The position numbers and the translations under genes are program-made. Of a DNA stretch of 9,398 nucleotides, positions 1 through 8,092 are shown piece after piece (the first letter of the stretch is position 1; the number at the start of each line of letters is the position of its first letter). Origin of the DNA: an uncultured Candidatus Planktophila sp. (GTDB lineage Bacteria; Actinomycetota; Actinomycetes; Nanopelagicales; Nanopelagicaceae). The stretch spans positions 1-9,398 of the forward strand of contig CALEZA010000127.1 of the NCBI GenBank assembly GCA_937927965.1, given 5' to 3'. The notes beneath the pieces are model-generated. The model was not told the DNA's origin. It did not search any database and worked only from the letters and a program-made list of their open reading frames with translations.

Positions 1-22
1 TCTCGAACTTTAGGATTTCCAT
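1..22 (-). CDS. Possible 5' end of a further minus-strand gene (partial)
   Basis: An ATG at 22-20 opens a frame reading MEILKFE that runs off the left edge; an in-frame ATG at 37-35 could be a longer start. A GGGGA (35-31) lies 8 nt before the inner ATG and could serve as a ribosome binding site. Only seven codons are visible, so nothing can be said about function. The call rests on position, the open frame and leader motifs at 91-119 that recur upstream of the gene at 131-826. Confidence 0.22.
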
Positions 23-50
23 TCCTATATTCCCCATTCTAGTTAACGAT

Positions 51-92
51 TCCACTTCATTTACTACACCCTTACTTCGAAGTGGAGCGAAG
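51..92. repeat. Nested inverted repeats downstream of the 131-826 gene
   Basis: TCCACTTC (51-58) and GAAGTGGA (79-86) form a perfect 8-bp inverted repeat with a 20-nt loop. Inside and next to it lie the 10-bp palindrome ACTTCGAAGT (74-83) and a 5-bp pair CTTCG (75-79)/CGAAG (88-92). These pairings exclude each other, so the RNA could form more than one hairpin. No T-run follows on either strand, so it is not a canonical intrinsic terminator. It could be a protein-binding dyad or a structured untranslated region. Confidence 0.4.
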
Positions 93-102
93 CTTAGGTA
101 TG

Positions 103-122
103 CCCATTAGTTGCCCAATGGG
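103..122 (-). terminator. Weak stem-loop just after the 131-826 gene
   Basis: CCCATT (103-108) and AATGGG (117-122) can pair around an 8-nt loop, beginning 9 nt past the stop codon at 131-133. In the direction of the gene the stem is followed by CATACCTAAG, with no U-run, so as an intrinsic terminator it is poor. Read on the plus strand it is followed by AATTCTCTTTA, which is slightly better. It could instead be part of the leader of the next gene. Confidence 0.2.
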
Positions 123-130
123 AATTCTCT

Positions 131-826
131 TTACTGCGTAGGCGCTGCCGCCTGTGCTGATGGATTGTCGATTGTTTCGACTGTGGTGCGAAGAACTAGC
201 TGTCCATCGATATTGACTGTTTGAGCAGCTGGATCGATAAAGAAGGTCACATCTGCATTATTTGCAGAGAGCACACTTCCGTCATAGACAGATGTTCCTG
301 AAACAGAGACTGCTGCACTTGCGAGCAGCGTTCCTGAAATTGGTGAGCCTGTACCTGTGAGGTATGAGAGCAAGAGCGCTGTCGCATCGCTGACATTGTT
401 CGTTGGTGCAGGAAGTGTTACCTGCAGAACCTTCGCATCTGCGATAGGACCTAGAGGAATTTCCTGAGATGAACCATTGATCAAACGAATGCGAAGCTTC
501 TTGCCCGCACAATTTTGAAGATCAAGATTAGAAACTGTCACAGCTCGAACGCGGAAGAAACCTGCAGATGGATCTTCTGTGGTTGGTTGACCATGCCACT
601 CTTCGCCCATTGCGATGTAAATCTTGGAGTCACAAGCAACTGCTTGCTGTGAACCTTGACCAAATTCAAGTGCGCCATTTCCAACAGTCACGCTCGCAGC
701 AAAAGTTGAGAGCATAAATGGAATGACACCAACAAGTGCTGCACCAAAAAGAATCTTTGACTTGTACTTCTTGCCTCCACCAAAGCCGGAGTTAACAGGA
801 CCGCTCAACGGCGAATGTAGCGTCAT
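131..826 (-). CDS. Exported protein of unknown function, signal-anchored, two cysteines
   Basis: 231 residues; I do not recognise a named domain. The N-terminus has an unusually long polar, Lys/Gly-rich stretch (residues 1-24) followed by one hydrophobic segment (about 26-44) ending in a possible signal-peptidase site around TFA-AS (41-45). If not cleaved, it would anchor the protein in the membrane. The rest is Ser/Thr/Ala/Val-rich and probably mostly beta-strand, with two cysteines (C65 in ACD, C106 in NCAG) that could form a disulfide outside the cell. The opening of the mature part (ASVTVGNGALEFGQG, then ACD) is a style I associate with secreted proteins of small freshwater actinobacteria, which is inference. 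The ATG is supported by AAGGGAG 8 nt upstream (835-841) and a promoter-like pair at 896-925. It is separated by 157 nt from the six-gene run on the same strand, so it is probably its own transcription unit. Surface or appendage roles are possible but unproven. Confidence 0.85.
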   Translation of the reverse strand: MTLHSPLSGPVNSGFGGGKKYKSKILFGAALVGVIPFMLSTFAASVTVGNGALEFGQGSQQAVACDSKIYIAMGEEWHGQPTTEDPSAGFFRVRAVTVSNLDLQNCAGKKLRIRLINGSSQEIPLGPIADAKVLQVTLPAPTNNVSDATALLLSYLTGTGSPISGTLLASAAVSVSGTSVYDGSVLSANNADVTFFIDPAAQTVNIDGQLVLRTTVETIDNPSAQAAAPTQ

Positions 827-834
827 GCGATCTG

Positions 835-841
835 CTCCCTT
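835..841 (-). promoter_or_regulatory. Ribosome binding site for the 131-826 gene
   Basis: AAGGGAG reads on the minus strand 8 nt before the ATG at 826-824. It is one of only three clear Shine-Dalgarno sequences in the window and fixes the start of this gene, including its long polar N-terminal extension. Confidence 0.75.
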
Positions 842-868
842 CTACGAGCTTTAGGTATGCGCGAGTAA

Positions 869-886
869 TCCCACCCAGGGGTGAGA
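869..886. repeat. GC-rich dyad between promoter and start of the 131-826 gene
   Basis: CACCC (872-876) and GGGTG (879-883) are exact inverted copies separated by 2 nt, extended by a further TC/GA pair across one mismatch (869-870 and 885-886). It lies a few bases downstream of the likely transcription start of the 896-925 promoter, where an operator or a 5' UTR hairpin would sit. A two-base loop is tight for RNA, so a DNA-binding dyad is the better reading. Confidence 0.3.
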
Positions 887-895
887 ATCTGCCCA

Positions 896-925
896 ATCCT
901 AGACTGGAGGTTTGATGAAAGTAAA
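896..925 (-). promoter_or_regulatory. Sigma-70-type promoter for the 131-826 gene
   Basis: On the minus strand TTTACT (925-920) and TAGGAT (901-896) are separated by 18 nt. TAGGAT fits the actinobacterial -10 pattern TANNNT. The predicted transcription start near 889 leaves a 5' UTR of about 60 nt containing the 869-886 dyad and the ribosome binding site. It is the only clear two-box promoter seen in front of this gene. Confidence 0.5.
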
Positions 926-962
926 GTTAGCAGGAGAGGCTACGGAGAGTGTTTTGACAGGT

Positions 963-976
963 TTTTATGCGTAAAA
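963..976. repeat. AT-rich dyad TTTTA-N4-TAAAA
   Basis: TTTTA (963-967) and TAAAA (972-976) are perfect inverted copies around TGCG. The dyad lies 7 nt past the stop of the 984-1811 gene and about 37 nt upstream of the -35 box at 920-925. It may be an upstream binding site for the 131-826 promoter. It is too weak and AT-rich to be a terminator stem. Nothing else in 827-983 looks coding. Confidence 0.25.
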
Positions 977-983
977 GAGAGCC

Positions 984-1811
984 CTACTTGAGCTTACCGC
1001 CACCCTTGACGGTGGAGAGGCCAAGCTGGAGGGCACGGAAGGTGGTGACCGCTCCTGAGCGTGCTGCTGAGCAGAATTCTGGGTCTGCCACAGGCTTAGT
1101 CACCGCCACAAAGCGGTAGGTGAGCGAGCGCCCAGCCAGCCCTCCCCCTGTGGAGCTCACGAAGAGCGCGTTATAGGAGTTGATCAGGTTGACCACGCGA
1201 TTGGTGGTGGCAGAGATGATCAGATTGCCCGAGAGGTCACCAGTGATGATCTCATCTCCCTCAGGCGAGTTATCTGCTGCCTTCTTCACCTTCACATCAA
1301 AGGTCATTCCTGGACCGCTGATGCAGGCCATGGTGAATTCAACATCTGGCTGAGAGGCATAGATATGGGTTGCAAAGTGGATGGTGGCACGAGGGTCAAT
1401 CGGGCTGTTGCTTGGAATTCTTAATGTGTAGGCAGGTTGAACTTCGAGTGGAACACCAGGACCTTGGGCTGTTGAACTCTCTGAGCTTTCAGGTAGCGGT
1501 GAGGCTGAATTTACAGAGATAGCAGGTCGAGTGATCTGAGCCTCTGGAGAGAAGGTGGGATCAGGCGTTGGTGAAGCCGTTGATGTCTCACCAACTGTAA
1601 TTGTGGAGCTCTCCGTTGAGGTCGCCACAGGCTGAAGCATTGAGGGATCTGATGAGAGCTCATCTGCAAGCGTTGGAGCAATGGTGGAGATCAGAGCTGC
1701 AAACATTGAGAAGGCGAGAAGGCGAGCTAAATACTTGACCGACTTCTTTTCTGAATGGAAGTACCCATGAAGGCGGTATTTCAGCCTATCGATGAGCTCT
1801 TCAAATGACAT
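984..1811 (-). CDS. Secreted Ser/Thr/Pro-rich protein with C-terminal beta-rich domain
   Basis: 275 residues, no domain recognised. Three parts can be seen. Residues 1-27 are polar and partly basic and amphipathic, followed by a hydrophobic segment (28-49) with a likely signal-peptidase site at TLA-D (47-50). A low-complexity linker follows; between 50 and 115, 26 of 66 residues are Ser or Thr and 9 are Pro. The C-terminal domain (about 125-265) is probably beta-rich, with one cysteine pair (C163, C247) that could form a disulfide, and the protein ends in a basic GGGKLK tail. It lies 14 nt after the Wzy_C-type gene and is probably co-transcribed, though TATATT (1823-1818) sits exactly 6 nt before the ATG and there is no good Shine-Dalgarno, so a leaderless transcript is also likely. 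The part coding for the C-terminal domain is clearly richer in G+C (about 60% over 1021-1260) than the neighbours. The linker would suit O-glycosylation or passage through a cell wall. Confidence 0.85.
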   Translation of the reverse strand: MSFEELIDRLKYRLHGYFHSEKKSVKYLARLLAFSMFAALISTIAPTLADELSSDPSMLQPVATSTESSTITVGETSTASPTPDPTFSPEAQITRPAISVNSASPLPESSESSTAQGPGVPLEVQPAYTLRIPSNSPIDPRATIHFATHIYASQPDVEFTMACISGPGMTFDVKVKKAADNSPEGDEIITGDLSGNLIISATTNRVVNLINSYNALFVSSTGGGLAGRSLTYRFVAVTKPVADPEFCSAARSGAVTTFRALQLGLSTVKGGGKLK

Positions 1812-1817
1812 GTTTCA

Positions 1818-1823
1818 AATATA
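1818..1823 (-). promoter_or_regulatory. -10 hexamer for a possible leaderless transcript of the 984-1811 gene
   Basis: TATATT on the minus strand is followed by exactly 6 nt (TGAAAC) and then the ATG at 1811-1809, which would put the transcription start on the A of the start codon. No convincing -35 hexamer is seen 16-19 nt upstream, where the sequence is the end of the Wzy_C-type gene. The only purine tract (AAGG) is 12 nt from the ATG, too far for a normal ribosome binding site. Confidence 0.4.
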
Positions 1824-1825
1824 CC

Positions 1826-3559
1826 TTAGCCGAGAGTCCCTGGTACATACACGAGATTAAGCGCCTTCATCTCCCGCTCAAGCGCGTTCTTTACAGTGAG
1901 GTCACCTGTGCGATTGGCGTAATACATACCTATTGAGATGGTGTCACTTCGGACAGGTGCGATTTCAATCAACTTATATACATACTTTCGTAGAGCCTCG
2001 GCATCATTGTTGTTGACTGCTGTCTTGGCAAGGAATATCGCCGCAGCCACACAGCGTGGATTTTGATCGAGGATCTCTTCAGCAAATGCTGCTGACTTCT
2101 CGCTGCCCTTATGAGCTGTCATCAACATCTCGGCATCGAAATACATAAAGCATGGCAAAACTGCAGAGTGCTTGTAGTCGAGCTTTACGCTGTTATCGGC
2201 TGCATACTTTTCAATGTGGGAGAGGTAGTTCAACTGCCCATGTGTGAAGAAGACACCCGTTACAAGGGCAAAGATTGCAAGAGTTGCCCCAGCTCCTCGA
2301 AGTGCGAGATGTCTACATGCTACGCGCTCGCCATAGACGCTTCCAACGATAAATCCGCAGATTGCCCAAAAGAGAATCTTGTGGGAGATCGTTATTGGGC
2401 TAATAAATGAATTGGTGAGATAGACAGCCACATAGAGTGCAAGTAGGTATGTGGCTAGGCGAGGAAACTTACGAGTATCCCAAATGATGAGGATTGAACG
2501 AATAACAAGTGCAATCAGGAATGTGTAGATAAGAGCTCCGAAGATTCCCAATGTGGCAAGGGTCTGAACAGGAGCTGAGTGAGCATCATTGCTCAGAATG
2601 TTGGTGTACTTCACCACATCTTCAAGTGTGCGGTACTGCTCATAGTTATTTCCATATTGATCTGGCCCCACTCCAAAGAGTGGATGTGAAAAGAATTGTC
2701 GCATTCCAGCAAGCCAGAAATTTGATCGGATCTTCACCTGAACATCATTTCCAAGTACTGGAACAAAACTTCCCAAGAATGGCATGAGGAAAATGAACTC
2801 AGCCCAAATAATGACTGCAAAGGTTCCTAGATAAGTGCGGACATTTAAACTCCACTGGCGCACAGGAATAAATCTGCGCAAGCGATAAACAGTTAGACCA
2901 AAGATGATGATTGCGATATCAACATATGCCTGAAGAGGACCAGCAAAGTAGAGCGCAAAGAGATTGAGAAGAGCTGCCAAAACCACCACAATTTGGAATC
3001 TGCGGGAGCGTCCAAGAGCTACAAAAATCAGAAGAGGGAAAGCAGTTGCAACATAGGCGGCAAAGAAATCGGTGTTGCCTAAAGTTGAAGCTATTCCCCC
3101 TTGATCGCCTGGTAATTCAATGAGATTAAAGTGTTGAGCAATTCCAACAATTGAAACTAATTCAATTGCAATAACAAAATAGAGGGCAAGCTTTCTAAAT
3201 TCCTCAAATGTGAATGAGCTATGAAAGAGCGCCACTGCCAGAAGTCCGATTGTGGTCGCCATGCCAACAAATCGCCCTGAATCACCAATGAGAGATGAGA
3301 CCAAGCTCCCGCTGAGCATGAGTGAAATTAATTGTGAGAGCAAGAGTGCCAGAACGGCATACTTAACGATTTTTGCTGCAGCAAAGCTGGATGGACGCAG
3401 GGTGATGTAAACGCCATAGATCACTCCCATCACCATGAGTGAGAGAAATTGAGCTGGTGCATCCTTGTCAAAGCCATGGGGATATAGAAAATCTGGAATG
3501 TGAAAGAGAGCTGCAAATATATAGAGAAGGCCAGCAGCAAGAACTGTGCGGTTTCGCAC
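1826..3559 (-). CDS. O-antigen ligase / Wzy_C-family polytopic membrane protein with helical C-terminal tail
   Basis: 577 residues with about a dozen hydrophobic segments between roughly 5 and 440. Family hallmarks are GNTDFFAAYVATAFPL (161-176), HPLFGVGPDQY (292-302) before a large outside loop, and NDAHSAPVQTLATLG (324-338) leading into the next membrane segment. This is the pattern of the Wzy_C superfamily (O-antigen ligase WaaL, polymerase Wzy, O-oligosaccharyltransferase PglL), which act on undecaprenyl-linked glycans on the outer face of the membrane. Residues about 449-577 are soluble and helical, resembling the TPR-like tails found on some members. The family does not reveal whether the acceptor is glycan, lipid or protein. 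The start is GTG with AGAGGA 8 nt upstream, placed inside the end of argG, so translation is coupled (4-nt gap). The next gene, 14 nt on, encodes a Ser/Thr-rich secreted protein, which makes protein glycosylation a reasonable guess. No glycosyltransferase or sugar-nucleotide gene is in the window. Confidence 0.88.
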   Translation of the reverse strand: MRNRTVLAAGLLYIFAALFHIPDFLYPHGFDKDAPAQFLSLMVMGVIYGVYITLRPSSFAAAKIVKYAVLALLLSQLISLMLSGSLVSSLIGDSGRFVGMATTIGLLAVALFHSSFTFEEFRKLALYFVIAIELVSIVGIAQHFNLIELPGDQGGIASTLGNTDFFAAYVATAFPLLIFVALGRSRRFQIVVVLAALLNLFALYFAGPLQAYVDIAIIIFGLTVYRLRRFIPVRQWSLNVRTYLGTFAVIIWAEFIFLMPFLGSFVPVLGNDVQVKIRSNFWLAGMRQFFSHPLFGVGPDQYGNNYEQYRTLEDVVKYTNILSNDAHSAPVQTLATLGIFGALIYTFLIALVIRSILIIWDTRKFPRLATYLLALYVAVYLTNSFISPITISHKILFWAICGFIVGSVYGERVACRHLALRGAGATLAIFALVTGVFFTHGQLNYLSHIEKYAADNSVKLDYKHSAVLPCFMYFDAEMLMTAHKGSEKSAAFAEEILDQNPRCVAAAIFLAKTAVNNNDAEALRKYVYKLIEIAPVRSDTISIGMYYANRTGDLTVKNALEREMKALNLVYVPGTLG

Positions 3560-3563
3560 CAGA

Positions 3564-4901
<1,338 letters not shown>

Positions 4902-4904
<3 letters not shown>

Positions 4905-6080
4905 TCGGTTCAATTTTCCTTCAAGAACGGGAGTTACGCCCCACAAACTGACCATCTGTTGATAGAGCTCGCCTTCTGAAGGGTCGGGCTTGGCACCAGT
5001 CTTGACCGCTCGGATCATGAGATTGCGTGGCGTGTGAACGCCCCCAATAAATTCAATTGCCTCCACACGATATCCGCCGAGTTTCATCAATTGGATGCGA
5101 AGGGCATCTGTAATCAAATCCCCAAGCCGCTCTCTCATAATTCCATGGCGAGTAATCAGATTCCAAGGTTCAGGAGGAGTCGTCATTTGGAGTTGGATAT
5201 CGTGGTGGCAACAAGGTGCGAAGAGGGCTAGCCGAACATCGTGATTGACTGCCCATGCAATTGCATCATCAGTGGCGGTGTCGCAAGCGTGTAGGGCAAT
5301 TGCGACATCGGCCTCCTTAATTGTCGTAGATGAAATTTCTTCTGCAAAGAACTCAATCGACTCCGAGATTCCCAATTTCTCTGCAATTGCATTATTTCGG
5401 TCTCGAGATGCTTGTCTAATATCTATTCCAATTACTTTCACTGCAATATCGTGTGCCTTCAGATACTGGTGTGTGGCAAATGTCAGGTATGCGTGGCCAC
5501 ATCCAAGGTCGACCACCTTAAGTGGATTCTCATGAGAAGGTTTACGAATGTGGCCAGCCTCAATCGCATCATTGAGTGTGGGAATAAGTAGGCGCAAGAA
5601 TTCTTCAACCTGCTTGTACTTATCCATCATGGAAGGCTTGATGTTTCCATTTCGATCCGAAATTCCAACTTCCCGAAGGAATGGATCCCCAGAATCAAGT
5701 AAACGCTTCTTGTTGTGATCGTGATCTGTAACTTGAACTGCGGTGTTTTTGCTGCGGCTGAGCAGCACTTGACCCTTCTTTCCAATCCTCAAGTTAATCA
5801 ATTCAGAAGTTGTCTCAACGAGAAAATTGGCATATCCAGCTAAGGCAAACTCCATAAATGGAAGTTCTTCAAAAGAATAATTCTTAGTCGTCATTGCACG
5901 GCCATCACTGTGGCTGACCTGAACGCAAAGACCAGACTTAAGGGAAACTGGGCGAAGATCAATTCGCTCATGGGCAGTCTCCATATTTCTTCGACGCCCT
6001 GAGAGAATTGCCCTCACAAATGAATCTTTGGAGAGAATGGCTTGATGCAGCTCGCGTAAGGCGCTCTCAATCTCATCCAT
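4902..6080 (-). CDS. Class I SAM-dependent methyltransferase with PCCHH motif (Methyltransf_32-like)
   Basis: 392 residues. The N-terminal part (about 38-115) matches the style of a conserved bacterial methyltransferase family (IDLRPVSLKSG, then a beta-rich stretch). HNKKRLLDSGDPFLREVGI (122-140) and MDKYKQVEEFL (152-162) form the linker typical of that family. The Rossmann core follows: SAM motif I VVDLGCGHAYL (189-199), the acidic GID (218-220), then LHACDTATDDA (263-273) where the catalytic motif should be, and APCCHHD (288-294). The C-terminal strand HTPRNLMIRAVK (349-360) closes the fold. The LHAC...PCC pattern is that of Methyltransf_32-type proteins; the substrate is unknown, with RNA or protein both conceivable. 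The gene sits 16 nt after the histidine kinase and 9 nt before argG, all on the same strand, so it is probably in the operon, but TACGAT exactly 6 nt before its ATG could give a separate leaderless transcript. No link to arginine synthesis is evident. Confidence 0.85.
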
Positions 6081-6086
6081 GAAGCA

Positions 6087-6092
6087 ATCGTA
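6087..6092 (-). promoter_or_regulatory. -10 hexamer for a possible leaderless methyltransferase transcript
   Basis: TACGAT, then exactly 6 nt (TGCTTC), then the ATG at 6080-6078. It lies in the 16-nt gap after the histidine kinase, not in a stop codon, and no Shine-Dalgarno is present. TTATAG 18 nt further upstream is only a weak -35 match. Confidence 0.4.
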
Positions 6093-6096
6093 TCGG

Positions 6097-7308
6097 CTAT
6101 GGCAGTTCGGCTATAACTGCCAATCCACCTAGATCACTTGGCTGCAAGGAGAATGTGCCGCCAAGTTTTGCGACCACGCCAGCCATAATGCTCATACCAA
6201 GACCTGAGCCCCCGTGATCGCGTGAACGCGATGCATCAAATCTATTTAAACTTCTAATGTCTTCACGGTATGCAGATTGTGGAAGTCCTGGACCTCCATC
6301 TTCAATTGCTAGACGAGTGAACTTACTCTTGCGATTGAGAGTGATTCTCACGGGGGCATGTGGTGGCGTGTGACGAGTAATGTTCACAAGTGCATTTTGG
6401 ATATATCTCGCCAAATAATCGCGATCAGCGTTAATAGAAATATCATCTTGGATTTGAATGATCACCTGACGGCCTGAATTGAGAGTGACAAAGTCATCTG
6501 CGTAAGCCCTGAGGAGTTCACTGAAATCCACTCTCTCCTTTGAGCGTTCTCCACTTTCTCCCAGTTCGCCAAGGAGCAGGAGATCGTGGATAAGAATCTC
6601 CATACGAGCAATCTCATTATTGACTCTCAGAAACGCTCTCTCTTTATCCGACTCTTCAGTCATCATTCCTTTGCTCAGCATTTCAACATAACCCTTAATG
6701 ACTGTAAGTGGTGTGCGAAGCTCGTGAGAAGCATCCCCGAGGAACTCTCGCATTCGTGCAAGGGCATCAACATCATCACGCTTCTTAATTCTTCGGATAT
6801 AGAAGGAGAGGATGATGAATGCACCTAGATTAGCTACAACAGTGATGGAGATTGATGTTGCTATATTGCTTTGTAATCTCTTGTAGGCATCTTCTGCTGA
6901 ACCAACAACAACCAAGTAGTCGCCGCCTGAAATCTCAAGAGTGCGAAGACGAAGGTGAGACTTCCCGCGTGCATCATAAATTTCTCTCACAGCTCTATTT
7001 GCCTCTGAAAGAGATAATCTTTCTAAGCCTTCTTTCGTTGATTCACTAATCAGAGTGAGTTGACCATCACGAGAAAGAAGTAGCAGGGACAGATCGAGAG
7101 AATATTGATCGATATAGAAGAGAGCTGCGCTCAATTCTTGTCCAACATTCTCCTTTGCAGCTTGGATGGTCTCATTGACTTGGCTATCGATTCGACCTTG
7201 ATCACCCTTAAATGTGCTCACAGAGGCAAAGGAACCAATGCCCAAAGTGAGAAATGTGGTCAGAGTGATTGCAACCAGACGAAGTCTGTTGGTGGAAGTT
7301 AGCTTCAC
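6097..7308 (-). CDS. Two-component sensor histidine kinase without a visible HAMP domain
   Basis: 403 residues. There are two membrane segments (about 9-29 and 150-171) flanking an extracytoplasmic sensor region of about 120 residues with no recognised fold. Only about a dozen residues separate the second membrane segment from the dimerisation/phosphoacceptor domain, so there is no room for HAMP. The H-box FLGDASHELRTPL carries the phosphorylated His195. The ATPase domain shows the N-box QNALVNITRHTP (Asn309 as the likely Mg ligand), the G1 box DGGPG (337-341), an F-box-like RFD (356-358) and the G2 box GGSGLGM (366-372). All catalytic motifs are present. The GTG start overlaps the TGA stop of the response regulator (GTGA, 4 nt), so the two are translationally coupled and almost certainly partners. 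It phosphorylates the regulator encoded at 7305-7991; the signal sensed outside the membrane cannot be told. Confidence 0.93.
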   Translation of the reverse strand: MKLTSTNRLRLVAITLTTFLTLGIGSFASVSTFKGDQGRIDSQVNETIQAAKENVGQELSAALFYIDQYSLDLSLLLLSRDGQLTLISESTKEGLERLSLSEANRAVREIYDARGKSHLRLRTLEISGGDYLVVVGSAEDAYKRLQSNIATSISITVVANLGAFIILSFYIRRIKKRDDVDALARMREFLGDASHELRTPLTVIKGYVEMLSKGMMTEESDKERAFLRVNNEIARMEILIHDLLLLGELGESGERSKERVDFSELLRAYADDFVTLNSGRQVIIQIQDDISINADRDYLARYIQNALVNITRHTPPHAPVRITLNRKSKFTRLAIEDGGPGLPQSAYREDIRSLNRFDASRSRDHGGSGLGMSIMAGVVAKLGGTFSLQPSDLGGLAVIAELP

Positions 7309-7991
7309 TTCTTATCGACTTGCATCTGGAAACCTACGCCACGCACCGTGCGAATACCTTCGAAACCATCGCGGTGGAGCTTCTTGCGAAGATAGGAGAT
7401 ATAAGTATCAACAACTGTAGTTTCTGTCTCAAAGTTAATTCCCCACACCTCATCAAGGAGGTGGCTCTTGCTCAACACTCGTCCCTTTGATTCCAAGAGA
7501 ACATGCAAGAGACGAAATTCAGTTGGAGAGAGATCTACTACTTCGGAATTAAACATCACTTTATGTGATGCCTCATCAAGAGTAATCGGACCACAAGAAA
7601 GTGAAGTGGCAACTGCTTCTGTGAATTGAGCTCGTCGCAGAATTGCTTTAATTCTCAAGACCAGCTCTTCTAGACCAAAAGGTTTAGTGACATAGTCATC
7701 GGCGCCGAGAGTCAGTCCACGAGTGACATCTGCGCGATCTCCTCGTGCGCTCAACATCAGCGCAGGAGTCTGGTCACCATTTCCTCGGATCCGCTCAATA
7801 AACTCAAATCCATCCATCAGAGGCATATTGATATCCACGACCAGCAGGTCAGGCTTAATGCTTCGGAGCATTGTCTGAGCGACCATGGCATCTTGGGCTA
7901 CGACGGTTTCAAACCCTGCCAATTTGAGGGCATCCGAGAGGAGGTCACGCACTCCTGCCTCATCGTCGATGATCATGATTAGCTGGCCCAT
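7305..7991 (-). CDS. OmpR/PhoB-family response regulator (PhoP/TcrX-like)
   Basis: 228 residues, normal for the family. The receiver domain (about 4-118) has the acidic pair D9/D10, the phosphoacceptor D53 in VVDINMP, S81 in the switch position, and K103 in TKPF. A winged-helix DNA-binding domain follows (about 132-225), with LSPTEFRLLHVLL (154-166), the recognition-helix region TTVVDTYISYLRKKL (191-205) and RTVRGVGFQM (214-223). The recognition region resembles that of mycobacterial PhoP and TcrX (VVESYVSYLRRK-type) more than MtrA. The ATG at 7991-7989 has an in-frame TGA two codons upstream, so no longer form exists; there is no clear ribosome binding site. It heads the six-gene minus-strand run. 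Three tandem 11-nt elements in the divergent intergenic region (8042-8074) are a plausible binding site for this protein, hence autoregulation and control of the opposite gene. Confidence 0.94.
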   Translation of the reverse strand: MGQLIMIIDDEAGVRDLLSDALKLAGFETVVAQDAMVAQTMLRSIKPDLLVVDINMPLMDGFEFIERIRGNGDQTPALMLSARGDRADVTRGLTLGADDYVTKPFGLEELVLRIKAILRRAQFTEAVATSLSCGPITLDEASHKVMFNSEVVDLSPTEFRLLHVLLESKGRVLSKSHLLDEVWGINFETETTVVDTYISYLRKKLHRDGFEGIRTVRGVGFQMQVDKK

Positions 7992-8041
7992 AGGTCAACC
8001 ATGCCATGAGCACACATCATCTGCCAACGACACGGAGGTAA

Positions 8042-8074
8042 TTCAAGCCTCATTCACAGACTCTTCACATATTT
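8042..8074. promoter_or_regulatory. Three tandem 11-nt elements, candidate binding site of the adjacent response regulator
   Basis: Three consecutive 11-mers begin TTCAAG (8042), TTCACA (8053) and TTCACA (8064), so the elements repeat once per helical turn. The second and third give TCACAGA-N4-TCACATA, close to the direct-repeat TCACAGC-N4-TCACAGC reported for mycobacterial PhoP. A further TCACAC lies at 8080-8085, out of phase. The array ends 18 nt before the ATG of the plus-strand gene at 8093, where a -35 box would be expected, and 50 nt before the regulator's own start at 7991. Spacing, repeat and context all fit an OmpR-family activator site, but binding is inferred. Confidence 0.55.
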
Positions 8075-8092
8075 CTCAATCACACTATCTCT

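Noticed and set aside
51..122. Strong intrinsic terminator after the 131-826 gene
   Set aside because: Stems exist but none is followed by a U-run in the direction of transcription.
954..959. Perfect TTGACA on the plus strand
   Set aside because: No TANNNT hexamer lies 16-18 nt downstream, and a transcript from it would only run antisense into the 984-1811 gene.
2111..2410. Plus-strand open frame of 99 codons
   Set aside because: It lies fully inside the Wzy_C-type gene, is rich in Cys and Lys in no domain-like pattern, and has no ribosome binding site; it is a shadow frame. The same holds for the plus-strand frames inside argG, the methyltransferase and the kinase.
7105..7490. Overlapping plus-strand frames across the kinase-regulator junction
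   Set aside because: They oppose two well-supported coupled genes and show no protein-like composition.
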